The notes: generated by a model from the letters alone, not told the origin. Numbered from the stretch's first letter, positions 16,137-24,153 are shown. The stretch: DNA of 64,000 nt from Streptomyces filipinensis (GCF_014649495.1 NZ_BMTD01000007.1:1-64000); one strand, 5' to 3'. Numbers and translations: made by a program.

Positions 16137-16168
16137 GGTACTTGTACGCGTACCGGCGCAGATGTCAA
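16137..16168 (-). promoter_or_regulatory. Promoter of the peptide/SagB operon with GTAC operator repeats
   Basis: On the minus strand TTGACA (16168-16163) is followed after 17 bp by ACAAGT (16145-16140), a good vegetative-type promoter. Three GTAC half-sites spaced 6 bp apart (16138, 16144, 16150) overlap the -10, forming two overlapping palindromes (GTACGCGTAC and GTACTTGTAC) and an outer repeat GGTAC-N8-GTACC. They suggest repression by a dimeric regulator. Confidence 0.6.
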
Positions 16169-16315
16169 CGCATAGCGCGCCTCGGTGGAGGCCTGGGTGT
16201 TTACGAGGGCTATCGGTTCTGGGCTTTGCGGTGTGGTGGTCGCGGCGGCCATACGAAGAGGTCCAGAGATGGGTTCTGAGCTGACCGGGCCGGTCCCGGA
16301 CGGCGGGCCGCCCCC

Positions 16316-16321
16316 TAGACT
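16316..16321 (+). promoter_or_regulatory. -10 element of a probable leaderless transcript
   Basis: TAGACT lies 7 nt upstream of ATG 16329 and no SD is present between them, the arrangement of a leaderless Streptomyces mRNA. Confidence 0.5.
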
Positions 16322-16328
16322 GCCGGGC

Positions 16329-16715
16329 ATGGACGACACGCGGCTGGACCGGCTCGGCGCCGGCAAGTACCTGCTGGTGACCAGCTACCGCAAGAACGGC
16401 ACCCCGGTCGCCACCCCCGTGTGGGTGGTCCGGGACGGTGCCGGTCTCGGCGTGTGGACGGCCGCCGACAGCTTCAAGGTCAAGCGGATCCGGCGCCGCC
16501 CCGACGTCCTCGTCGGCCCCTGCGATCTGCGCGGCAACCCGACCGGCGATCAGCTGCCGGCCACCGCGGAGATCACCGACGCCGCCGGCACCGCCCGCTA
16601 CCGCGACCTCATCGCACGCAAGTACGGCCTCGTCGGCCGCCTCACCCTGCTGGGCAGCAGGCTCCGGCGCGGCCGGGACGGCACGGTCGGCATCCGGGTG
16701 ACCCTCGCCGAGTGA
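16329..16715 (+). CDS. PPOX-class (split-barrel) flavin/F420-dependent oxidoreductase
   Basis: 128 residues with the split beta-barrel of the pyridoxamine-phosphate-oxidase-like family: KYLLVTSYRKNGTPVATPVW, then VVRDGAGLGVWTAADSFKVK and RIRRRPDVLVGPCDLRGNPT. The KVKRIRRRPDV block, followed by the core strand, is typical of Streptomyces PPOX-class F420-dependent enzymes, which reduce small substrates in the cytosol. The substrate is not predictable. The transcript is probably leaderless. Confidence 0.85.
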   Translation: MDDTRLDRLGAGKYLLVTSYRKNGTPVATPVWVVRDGAGLGVWTAADSFKVKRIRRRPDVLVGPCDLRGNPTGDQLPATAEITDAAGTARYRDLIARKYGLVGRLTLLGSRLRRGRDGTVGIRVTLAE

Positions 16716-16736
16716 GGGCCACCCGGAACCGGCCCG

Positions 16737-19505
16737 CTACGAGGCGTCCCGCACCGATCCGGACAGCACCAGCCCGTCGGGGCGCGGCTCACCGGTCTGC
16801 ATGTCGAGCTGCCGGAACCGTACCGACTCCGCCCGCTCCCGCACCCGGTCCGCGACCGTCGGCACGGTGATGTCGGCACTGGTCCGCCCCGCCGGGATGT
16901 CGACCCACAGGGTGAGACCGCCGACCTTCGACAGGGGACGCTCCGGGTCGGCCTTCGCCCCGGCGGTCTCCTCCAGCCAGCGCGCCGGGACGTCCTTCGT
17001 GGACAGCTCGGGCGCGGTGGCCGGCGCCACCGCGAACAGCGCGCTCATGTCGACGTCGACCGCCTCGGACAGGGACAGCCGCCACTTCAGCGCATGCCCC
17101 TCCGTGACCCGGCCGGCGAGCGGGGTGACGGTCATCGCCGGGGCCGGATCGTCGTCGTGGACGGTGACACCGCCCCGGTAGGAGCCGACGACCGCACCGT
17201 GGACCGCCTTGACCAGGACGTCGTACGACACGTCCGTGCCGTAGCGGGTGTTGCCCTTCACCTCGACCGGTACGTCGATGTCGTGGCCGCCGGGGTGCAC
17301 CGTCACCAGCCGGTTGCCGGCCTTCCCGGTGGCCGGGTCGACGACGTACACCCGGACCTGTCCGCTGCCGCGGCCCGTCACCGAGACCGGAACGTGGTAG
17401 GTGCGCACGCCCGAGTCTCCCTCGGCCACCGTCCTGCGGCCGAGGTCCACGCGGGGCAGCGCCGCCGCCCGTGCCGCGGGTGTTCCCGGCCGCCAGCCCC
17501 ACGCGTCCATCAGCCAGGCCTGTCCGGACGCCGAACGCGCCGTCAGCTCCATGGACTTGACCGAGCCGAGCGCGAGCCCGGCACGGCCGGCCGCGGTCAG
17601 CGGCACCCGGAACTCGCGCGCCCAGTACGACGCGGTCCGCTCGCTCCCCGGCAGCCCGTCGGCACTGATGCCGCCCAGCTTCGCCGTACGGCCGGCGGAG
17701 TCGGTGAGGGACACGTCCAGTTTCGTGCCGCGTGAGTTCGGCGGCACGAACAGCCGCAGCGCCAGCGCCTCGGAGCCGGACAGCGACACGGGCCGCGCCA
17801 GACTCACCCGCGCCGGGGCACCGGTGCGCGTCCAGTGCAGCGCGATCGCCTGCCGGCCGGTCTCCGGAGCGGTCGCCCACTGCGCGAAGTGCGGCGACGC
17901 GCCCTTCGCACGCGGGTCCAGACAGGCCTTCGCCGGGCTGGTGGCCACCGCGTCGCACAGCCGGGCGCCGGTCACCGACACCCCGCCGTCCGGAAGGAAC
18001 CCGGCACTCCGGCGCGCGCCCACCGCGTGGCTGAGCACCCGCGCGGGGTCCGCCGACGGCGCCCGCTTCCCGGAGCCGTCCAGCAGCGGACGCACCCGGT
18101 CGTCCCCGGCGAGGAACAGCCGGGCTGCGGCCGCGATGTACGTCGAACCGGCCCGGTGCTGCTGGTCGGCGGTGAGCCGGGTCGCCGCGTGCTTGTTGCA
18201 CACCGGGTCGGGGTGCCCCGGGTCGTCGGAGAAGTCGTCCTCGGCGGGCGCCGCGGCCTGGCCCGGCGTCCACTCGGAGTTGAAGAAGTTGTGGTCGGCG
18301 CCGATGACGTACACGGCACTGTGCAGCGCCCGGCCGTCGCCGACCGCGCGGGTGCCGTCGACGTACACCTCGCCCTGCAGGTCGGAGACGTCACCGTCGC
18401 AGCCGGGCAGGATCGTCACGGACGGTACGTCGGGCACCGGGTTCTGACCGAAGACGGTGGGGCCGATGAGGACCATGCCGCGGATGGTCCAGCGGACCGG
18501 GCCGTGGTAGCCGTCCTGGTCGGCGGGCGGCGGGTAAAGGCTGTCCAGCGCCGCCCGGTTGACGCCCTCGCCGCCGCGGGAGTGGCCGACGAGCAGCACA
18601 CGGGACAGGTCGGCGCGGGGGGAGTGGCGTACGACGGGCGGGGCGGTCTCGGGGTGCGCGGCCCAGTCGGCCCACCGGGCCAGGTGCAGCCGTACCAGTG
18701 AGGAGCGGGCCTGGGCGCCGCCGTCCTCGGCCGCGTCGTCCTGGCCGTTGATGCCGTTGGCGGAGACCGAGACGGTCACATAGCCCTGCGAGGCGAGGAG
18801 CTTCTGGTCACGCAGGTAGCCGCGGTGACTGGGCACGGGCCGCGTACCGGGCTTGCACGGCCAGTCGCCGGTGATGCCCCGGCCCTTGTAGCAGGTGAAG
18901 TGGCGGCCGTGCAGGAACAGTGCCAGCGGACGCCTGCCCGGGGCGCCGACCGGGGCGACGACCACCCCGCGCATCTCCACCGGCGCCGAAAGCCCCGGCA
19001 GCTTCACCGACTTCAGGCTGTACTCACCGGTCGTCGTGCGGTACGCACCGGGCTTGCCCGGATCGACCGCGTTCGCGGGCAGCGGGGCCGGCGGCCGGGC
19101 CGCGGCCACGGCCCCGGTGGCGCGCGGCGCGTCCAGCCGCCGCCCGCCGGACCACACCTGCAGGCCCCGCAGCGGGGGCGACACACCGGCCCGGTGCCCG
19201 TCCAGCGGGAGCCGGAAGGTGTGCCCGTCCGCGTCGGGCCGCGGTACTCCCAACAGCCGTCCGCCCGACCGGAATTCGACCCGGGCGTCACCCATCGGCA
19301 CCGGCCGGTCCGACCGCCACACCAGCTGCGGCGCCGCCCGGCCGCCGGCGAGCCGCCATCCCGGCGGCAGCGTCCCGTCCTCAGGGACGGCCGACGTACC
19401 TGCCTGCGACCTTGGTTGAACCTGAGCGACTGCCGCCCCTGGGGACGCCCCCGCCACCGCGAGCAACGCGGCGGCGGTCACCCATATGCGCCGGGCACGG
19501 ACCAC
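16737..19505 (-). CDS. Large secreted alpha/beta hydrolase with C-terminal Calx-beta-like region
   Basis: 922 residues. A signal peptide (RRIWVTAAALLAVAGASPGA, then AVAQ) precedes a beta-rich N-terminal domain. The alpha/beta hydrolase core follows with GVVVAPVGAPGRRPLALFLH, HGRHFTCYKG, and the nucleophile elbow LLVGHSRGGEGVNRAA (GHSRG, catalytic Ser). GADHNFFNSEW could supply the His. After residue about 600 come carbohydrate-binding-like beta domains, then VTVHDDDPAPAMTVTPLAGR followed by VTEGHALKW, resembling a Calx-beta repeat. It probably cleaves an ester or polyester outside the cell; the substrate is unknown. GTG 19505 has GGAGG 4 nt upstream. A perfect palindrome at 19617-19629 may be its operator. 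Confidence 0.85.
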   Translation of the reverse strand: MVRARRIWVTAAALLAVAGASPGAAVAQVQPRSQAGTSAVPEDGTLPPGWRLAGGRAAPQLVWRSDRPVPMGDARVEFRSGGRLLGVPRPDADGHTFRLPLDGHRAGVSPPLRGLQVWSGGRRLDAPRATGAVAAARPPAPLPANAVDPGKPGAYRTTTGEYSLKSVKLPGLSAPVEMRGVVVAPVGAPGRRPLALFLHGRHFTCYKGRGITGDWPCKPGTRPVPSHRGYLRDQKLLASQGYVTVSVSANGINGQDDAAEDGGAQARSSLVRLHLARWADWAAHPETAPPVVRHSPRADLSRVLLVGHSRGGEGVNRAALDSLYPPPADQDGYHGPVRWTIRGMVLIGPTVFGQNPVPDVPSVTILPGCDGDVSDLQGEVYVDGTRAVGDGRALHSAVYVIGADHNFFNSEWTPGQAAAPAEDDFSDDPGHPDPVCNKHAATRLTADQQHRAGSTYIAAAARLFLAGDDRVRPLLDGSGKRAPSADPARVLSHAVGARRSAGFLPDGGVSVTGARLCDAVATSPAKACLDPRAKGASPHFAQWATAPETGRQAIALHWTRTGAPARVSLARPVSLSGSEALALRLFVPPNSRGTKLDVSLTDSAGRTAKLGGISADGLPGSERTASYWAREFRVPLTAAGRAGLALGSVKSMELTARSASGQAWLMDAWGWRPGTPAARAAALPRVDLGRRTVAEGDSGVRTYHVPVSVTGRGSGQVRVYVVDPATGKAGNRLVTVHPGGHDIDVPVEVKGNTRYGTDVSYDVLVKAVHGAVVGSYRGGVTVHDDDPAPAMTVTPLAGRVTEGHALKWRLSLSEAVDVDMSALFAVAPATAPELSTKDVPARWLEETAGAKADPERPLSKVGGLTLWVDIPAGRTSADITVPTVADRVRERAESVRFRQLDMQTGEPRPDGLVLSGSVRDAS

Positions 19506-19854
19506 TGTTCCTCCTTCAGCCCCCGACCTCGGGCGTCCCGACCGTCCCGGGAGCCCCTCGCCTCCGGAGGACGGAAGGCGGCGGCTGTGGGTTGCCTGTG
19601 AAGGAAGAGTGATCGTTCACATGATGTGACCAGGCCAACGACGGTCTTCATACGGCCAGTTGCGCGCCGGTTCCGCCGGCCCGTCCCGCAGGGGCCGGCG
19701 ATGCGGCACACGGGAGGTGCCGGAGAGAGGCTCGGCCGGTCCAGGGGAGCCGATGGCGGGCCCCGGCCACGGTCGTCACCGCGCGCGGAGTCGTGGCCGA
19801 ACCGCACGCCGGTGGCGTACGGCTCACCCGGCGCCCGCCCCGACCGCCTGGCCG
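19506..19854. promoter_or_regulatory. Intergenic region upstream of the secreted hydrolase
   Basis: About 350 bp without a gene. It holds a perfect palindrome TCACAT-G-ATGTGA at 19617-19629, some 112 bp upstream of the hydrolase start, in a locally AT-richer segment. This resembles an operator for a GntR/FadR- or CRP-like regulator. Nothing coding is supported in the remainder. Confidence 0.45.
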
Positions 19855-20274
19855 TCAGGTCCAGGCGCTCCGGTACGACTCGTCCAGCAGCTGGAAGACC
19901 GGCTCGCCGCGCACCGGATCCTGGGCGGTGGACAGCCGGACCCGGTCACCGCTGTGGATGCCGACCGGCGGACCCATGACCCGGCCCCGTACGACGAACC
20001 CCTCGGCCATCTCTATCAGCGAGACGTTGCGGGCCGCGGGCGTGTTGCGGTGCACCACGGTGGAGTGCCGGACCGTCCCGACGCCCTCGCTGCGCTCCGT
20101 GCACAGCTCGCTGCCCTGGCACACCGGACACAGCAGCCGGTGGTACATCGCGGTGCCGCACCAGGTGCACCGCTGGAAGACGATGGCGTCCCTGGGGTCC
20201 GCGGAGACGGGATCGAGCACACCCGCCGCGGAGCCGGCCGCCGGATGCGAAGCGTTTGCTGAGTGGTGGTACAC
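19855..20274 (-). CDS. Zn-ribbon OB-fold protein (DUF35 family)
   Basis: 139 residues. A rubredoxin-like zinc ribbon is visible: FQRCTWCGTAMYHRLLCPVC gives CxxC...CxxC. An OB-fold follows, with GVGTVRHSTVVHRNTPAAR, VSLIEMAEGFVVRGRVMG and GIHSGDRVRLST. DUF35 proteins pair with thiolases or HMG-CoA synthases as acyl-CoA-binding subunits, but no thiolase is encoded next to it here. GTG 20274 is chosen because GGGAG lies 9 nt upstream; a TTG at 20283 is less likely. Its promoter (TTTACG-17-TACTCT) straddles a TetR-type operator also found before the adjacent TetR gene, so it is probably repressed by that protein. Confidence 0.85.
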   Translation of the reverse strand: MYHHSANASHPAAGSAAGVLDPVSADPRDAIVFQRCTWCGTAMYHRLLCPVCQGSELCTERSEGVGTVRHSTVVHRNTPAARNVSLIEMAEGFVVRGRVMGPPVGIHSGDRVRLSTAQDPVRGEPVFQLLDESYRSAWT

Positions 20275-20368
20275 GCTGGTCAACTCCCTGCGCTCGGCCG
20301 GAATCCCGCGTGTCCGGCGCGCACCGGGCACACGCGTGCGCGGTGGCCGTGCCGCCGTGCACGCCGAC

Positions 20369-20397
20369 AGAGTATGGCACTGAGTGTCACTCGTAAA
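20369..20397 (-). promoter_or_regulatory. Promoter of the DUF35 gene with an embedded TetR operator
   Basis: On the minus strand TTTACG (20397-20392), 17-bp spacer, TACTCT (20374-20369). The spacer holds the pseudo-palindrome TGGCACT-G-AGTGTCA (20375-20389). The 12-mer GTGACACTCAGT within it recurs exactly upstream of the TetR gene (21212-21223). Confidence 0.7.
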
Positions 20398-20434
20398 GGC
20401 ACTCCGTACCCCTTTTTGGCGAGCGCGAGCCTCG

Positions 20435-21181
20435 TCAGCAGCGACCGAGCGCCGTCTCCAGCTCCTGCACCACCCGCCACAGCGGGGCGTCCCGGCGGGA
20501 GACCAGCACCACCACGTCCTCGCCGGGGCCGGCCGGTTCGCCGGCCGTCACCGCGGCGGCCCGGACGGGCGACGCGCCGGGCTCGGTGCCGCGCCCGAAC
20601 GCCTTCTGCACATACCCCAGCGCATGGTCCACCGCCGCGCCCGCGTCACCCAGGCCGTCCGAACGCAGCCAGGAGCGCAGCGCGTTGTTGTGCGCGGCGA
20701 CCACCGCGGCCGCGACGACGTCCGCGCGCAGCGTTCCGTCGGGCCGCCCCGCGAACCGCCCGCGCAGGTACTCGGCGAGCGCGCGCTCGTAGCGCCACAC
20801 CACCGACAGTTCGTAGGCGCGCAGGCCCGGCACCTGCTTGGTGAGGCGGTAGCGCTGCACGGAGAAGGTGGGGTTCTCCGCGTACATCCCCAGCACCAGA
20901 CGGGCCGCGTCGCACACCCGCCGCACCGGTTCGTGCTCCTCGCCGCCCGCGGCCAGGAAGGCGGTCATGTCGGCCAGACAGCGCTCGTGGTCGGGGAAGA
21001 CCACGTCCTCCTTGGAGGGGAAGTAGCGGAAGAACGAACGCCGGCCGACCCCGGCGAGGGCCGCGATGTCGTCCACGGTGGTCTGCTCGTACCCGCGTTC
21101 CAGGAAGAGCTGGAAGGCCGCCGCGACGAGGGCCTCCCGCATCGGCGGCTTCGCGGCCGGCGCCGCGCTGCTGGAGCTCAT
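20435..21181 (-). CDS. TetR-family transcriptional regulator
   Basis: 248 residues. The N-terminal TetR HTH is complete: MREALVAAAFQLFLERGYEQ, TTVDDIAALAGVGRRSFFRY, FPSKEDVVF. The C-terminal ligand domain has RYRLTKQVPGLRAYELSVVW, a form seen in regulators of acyl-CoA or lipid-related genes. Operators of type TGACACT-N-AGTGTCA lie in its own promoter region (21213-21227) and in the promoter of the DUF35 gene (20375-20389). It therefore probably represses both. ATG 21181 has no SD; -10 TACGTT lies 7 nt upstream, suggesting a leaderless mRNA. Confidence 0.93.
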   Translation of the reverse strand: MSSSSAAPAAKPPMREALVAAAFQLFLERGYEQTTVDDIAALAGVGRRSFFRYFPSKEDVVFPDHERCLADMTAFLAAGGEEHEPVRRVCDAARLVLGMYAENPTFSVQRYRLTKQVPGLRAYELSVVWRYERALAEYLRGRFAGRPDGTLRADVVAAAVVAAHNNALRSWLRSDGLGDAGAAVDHALGYVQKAFGRGTEPGASPVRAAAVTAGEPAGPGEDVVVLVSRRDAPLWRVVQELETALGRC

Positions 21182-21188
21182 GGAGGGG

Positions 21189-21227
21189 AACGTAGCACCC
21201 GGACGGGTCGGGTGACACTCAGTGCAG
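21189..21227 (-). promoter_or_regulatory. TetR promoter with second operator copy
   Basis: -10 TACGTT (21194-21189, minus strand) 7 nt before ATG 21181. The operator-like TGACACTCAGTGCAG (21213-21227) overlaps the -35 position, consistent with autoregulation. Confidence 0.6.
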
Positions 21228-21495
21228 TCTGAGTGGGCTTATGGGGGAACTGAGTGCTTTGGTGGCGGCCCCGGGAGCGATCCGTCCGCGGCGGCCTCGC
21301 CCGCCTTCGTGCCGAGGAACGGTGGGCGGCGGGCCTCCGGCACGGCAGCGGGACCCCGCCCGACATGGCCGCGCACCCTGCGACGTAACCTTTCTCCACC
21401 GTGCCGGGACCGGTCCGCGCCGGCAGGCGGCCCCGCCTCCCGGCCCCGGACGGCCGGCCGCCCCGACACCGGCGCACCGCCCGAGGAGACGCCCC

Positions 21496-22338
21496 ATGCC
21501 CGCCGCCCGCCCCCGCCTGCTCTACGTCACCGACCTGGCGTACGAGGCCCGCGGGCGCCGCTACTGCGACGAGGACATCTTCCTCACCTCCCGGCTGCGC
21601 GACCGCTTCGACCTCGCCCTGTGCCATCCGCGGGACGCCGCGGCGCTGCTGGACGGGTTCGACGCCGTGGTCGTCCGCAACAGCGGCCCCGTCCTCGGCC
21701 ACCAGAGCGCGTACGACGCCTTCCGCACGCGGGCGCTCGGCACCGGCACGCGCGTGTACAACCCGCTCACCGGCAAGGCGGACATGGCCGGCAAGCAGTA
21801 CCTGCTCGATCTGAGCGCCGCCGGCTTCCCCGTCATCCCGACGGTCGGCCGCGCCGAGGACCTGCACCTGCTGCCCGCCGCCGAGCGGTACGTCGTCAAG
21901 CCGATGCTCGGCGCGGACTCCCTCGGCCTGCGGATCGTCCCCGCCGGCCAGGTCGCCGCGCTCGCCACCGGGCAGGTGCTGATCCAGCCCTGCGTCGACT
22001 TCGTCCACGAGGTGTCCTTCTACTTCGTCGACGACGACTTCCAGTACGCCCTGTACGCCCCCGACCCGCAGCGCCGCTGGGAGCTCGAACCCTATGCGGC
22101 CACCGCCGCCGACCTGGAGTTCGCGCGCCGTTTCATCGACTGGAACGACCTCGGCACCGGCATCCAGCGCGTCGACGCCTGCCGCACCCGCGACGGCGGC
22201 CTCCTGCTGGTCGAACTGGAGGACCTGAACCCCTACCTGTCCCTCCAGGCCCTGCCGGAGGAGCCCAGGGAGGCCTTCGTCACCGCGTTCACGGCGTCCC
22301 TGAGCCGGTTCGTGCAGGGAGTGCTCAGCCCAGCCTGA
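21496..22338 (+). CDS. Orphan ATP-grasp enzyme (carboxylate-amine/thiol ligase fold)
   Basis: 280 residues. It begins with a pre-ATP-grasp-like domain (PRLLYVTDLAYEARGRRYCD, EDIFLTSRLRDRF). The ATP-grasp core follows with NPLTGKADMAGKQYLLDLSA, AAERYVVKPMLGADSLGLRI (Lys and Gly-rich loop), GQVLIQPCVDFVHEVSFYFV and LLVELEDLNPYLSLQALPEE, carrying the acidic metal ligands. This is the glutathione-synthetase or RimK-like arrangement, joining a carboxylate to an amine using ATP. Substrates are unknown, and no peptide or NRPS gene is next to it. ATG 21496 has GAGGAG 7 nt upstream; the frame is open back to 21241 but that extension is Arg/Pro-rich and not family-like. Confidence 0.82.
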   Translation: MPAARPRLLYVTDLAYEARGRRYCDEDIFLTSRLRDRFDLALCHPRDAAALLDGFDAVVVRNSGPVLGHQSAYDAFRTRALGTGTRVYNPLTGKADMAGKQYLLDLSAAGFPVIPTVGRAEDLHLLPAAERYVVKPMLGADSLGLRIVPAGQVAALATGQVLIQPCVDFVHEVSFYFVDDDFQYALYAPDPQRRWELEPYAATAADLEFARRFIDWNDLGTGIQRVDACRTRDGGLLLVELEDLNPYLSLQALPEEPREAFVTAFTASLSRFVQGVLSPA

Positions 22339-22504
22339 CGGTGACCCGCCGGTGGCCCCGGCCGTACCCGCCGGGTCGCCGAGGGCCGGTGCCGGCGCGG
22401 CCCCGACGGCCGACGAGCCGGCTCTTGAACGGGGTCGCCGTCCGCGCCGTATCTGAGCACGGGGAGCTCGTGAGTCCCGTCCGCCGGGACGGAAGGAGAG
22501 CCAG

Positions 22505-23170
22505 GTGCCGACACCGCCCGATCCTCGACGGCCGCATCCCGGACCGGTCCTGGAACCCGTCCGGGTCCTGCGGACCCGCCGCTTCGACGCCCTCGCGGAG
22601 CTGATGCGCGAGATGGAGACCGCCCCGGCGCGGACAGCGCACACCGAGGAGGCGGAGACGCAGGAACTGCCGCCCGTACCGCCCGCCACCGCCCCTTCCG
22701 GCGCCGTCGGACGGCGCCGCGGTGTGCGCCCGCCGGTCGTCGCCGGTGCCGTGGCCGCCGCCGCCCTCCTCGGCTTCGGCTGCGCCCTGCTGCTCCCCTC
22801 CGCCCGGGAGGCCGCCGCGACCGCACGGCCGTCCCGGCCGGCGACCACCGCGGCACCGCCCGCCACCACACCGGCGACGGCCCCCACCCCGTCCCTCGCG
22901 CCCCCCGCCGCCACCGCCGACCCGGACGGCCCAGGCACCCTCCGCCAGGGCGACACCGGCCCCGAGGTCACCGATCTGCAGCAGCGCCTGCTGCGCGTCC
23001 CGGACGTCTACCGCGACGGCTCCACCAGCGGCACCTTTGACGCCACCCTCACCGCGGCCGTGGCCCGCTTCCAGCTCTGGTACGGCATCAGTGGTGACGA
23101 GACCGGGGTCTATGGCGACGACACGCGCCGCGCGCTTGAGTCGCGCACCGGCTCCGGCGACGATGCGTGA
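22505..23170 (+). CDS. Membrane protein with C-terminal peptidoglycan-binding domain
   Basis: 221 residues. A cytosolic N-terminus (RVLRTRRFDALAELMREMET), one membrane segment (VVAGAVAAAALLGFGCALLL, about residues 80-98), a Thr/Pro/Ala-rich linker, and a C-terminal PG_binding_1 domain (LRQGDTGPEVTDLQQRLLRV ... VARFQLWYGISGDETGVYGD). The topology places the domain outside, where it can bind peptidoglycan. The N-terminal MREMETAPAR part is typical of Streptomyces proteins of this type found beside sigma factors. GTG 22505 follows AAGGAG at 6 nt. Confidence 0.85.
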   Translation: MPTPPDPRRPHPGPVLEPVRVLRTRRFDALAELMREMETAPARTAHTEEAETQELPPVPPATAPSGAVGRRRGVRPPVVAGAVAAAALLGFGCALLLPSAREAAATARPSRPATTAAPPATTPATAPTPSLAPPAATADPDGPGTLRQGDTGPEVTDLQQRLLRVPDVYRDGSTSGTFDATLTAAVARFQLWYGISGDETGVYGDDTRRALESRTGSGDDA

Positions 23171-23266
23171 GCGGCACGCGGGGAACACCGGGGAGGCGCG
23201 GGCCGGGCCCGGGTCTTTCCGGGTGAGGCCAGAGGCGGGCAGGAGCGGCGGACGGGAGCGTGGTGG

Positions 23267-23857
23267 ATGACGGACGTGGGCGGTACGGCGAGCGGCGGCA
23301 GGGCGGACGGCAGGGCGGACGCGGCCGGCGGCGCCGGCACGGTGAACGGCGGTCCGGCGGACGGCGGGCCCGGCACGGCCGGCATGGACGGCTTCTTCGA
23401 CCGGCTGGACCCCGACATGTGCGTGGTCACCGCCATGGCCGACGGCGAGCGGGCGGGGTGCCTGGTCGGCTTCGCCTCGCAGTGCTCCATCCGGCCGCCC
23501 CGGTTCACCGTCTGGCTGTCCAAGGCCAACCACACCTACCGGGTCGCCCGGGCCGCACAGCACCTCGCCGTCCACCTGCTCACCCGTGACCAGCGAGACC
23601 TCGCGGAACTCTTCGGCGGCAGTACCGGCGACGAGATCGACAAGTTCGTGCACCTGGCCTGGGCCGAGGGGCACGGCGGCGCGGTGGTCCTGCGGGACGC
23701 GGCGGCCTGGTTCGTGGGCACCATCCTGCACCGCACCGACGGCGGCGACCATGTCGGCTTCGTCCTGGACCCGGTGGAGTGGGGTCAGGGGCGGGAGGGA
23801 CCGTTGCTGCGGCTGTCCGACGCGGCCGGCATCGCCGCCGGTCACCCCGTGGACTGA
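23267..23857 (+). CDS. Flavin reductase-like FMN-binding protein
   Basis: 196 residues. After a Gly/Ala-rich N-terminal 38 residues, the split-barrel domain reads FFDRLDPDMCVVTAMADGER, AGCLVGFASQCSIRPPRFTV and WLSKANHTYRVARAAQHLAV, then DQRDLAELFGGSTGDEIDKF. The CLVGFASQCS and SKANHTY motifs are characteristic of flavin reductase (HpaC/ActVB-type) domains, which use NAD(P)H to reduce FMN/FAD. A partner oxygenase is not adjacent. ATG 23267 is weakly supported by an SD; GTG 23260 lies nearby in another frame. Confidence 0.82.
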   Translation: MTDVGGTASGGRADGRADAAGGAGTVNGGPADGGPGTAGMDGFFDRLDPDMCVVTAMADGERAGCLVGFASQCSIRPPRFTVWLSKANHTYRVARAAQHLAVHLLTRDQRDLAELFGGSTGDEIDKFVHLAWAEGHGGAVVLRDAAAWFVGTILHRTDGGDHVGFVLDPVEWGQGREGPLLRLSDAAGIAAGHPVD

Positions 23858-23982
23858 GCGGATTCGAACGCCGGGCAACACTTCAGAAAAGTTGGCGGCG
23901 GACGCGGCGGGCCGGGCCCATGCTGGTCAGCCCGCGGCCGACGGCCGCGTGCTCCGCCGCACCACGACCGAAGGCCAGCCCG

Positions 23983-24096
23983 ATGACCGGCTCCCGCATC
24001 CCGGGCCTGCTCGTGCCCGCTGTCTTCCTGCTGGCCCTGGTCGTCGGCGTGTGCTGGTACTGGCGGCACCGGGGCGAGGACGAGGACGACGACTGA
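23983..24096 (+). CDS. Small single-pass membrane peptide
   Basis: 37 residues: MTGSRIPGLLVPAVFLLALV then VGVCWYWRHRGEDEDDD. One hydrophobic segment with a positive flank, and an acidic tail. Such small Streptomyces peptides are often missed. The SD AAGG lies 11 nt upstream of the ATG, which is weak, so it may or may not be expressed. It is placed convergently to the phosphatase at 24154, 57 bp away. Confidence 0.45.
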   Translation: MTGSRIPGLLVPAVFLLALVVGVCWYWRHRGEDEDDD

Positions 24097-24153
24097 CGCC
24101 GGCTGCGCCGCCCCGACACGGGCACCGGGCCGCCGCGCCGGCAGATCCCGCGC

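Noticed and set aside
21241..21495. N-terminal extension of the ATP-grasp ORF to an ATG at 21241
   Set aside because: The extension is Arg/Pro/Gly-rich and unlike ATP-grasp proteins, while ATG 21496 has a good SD and starts at the conserved domain.
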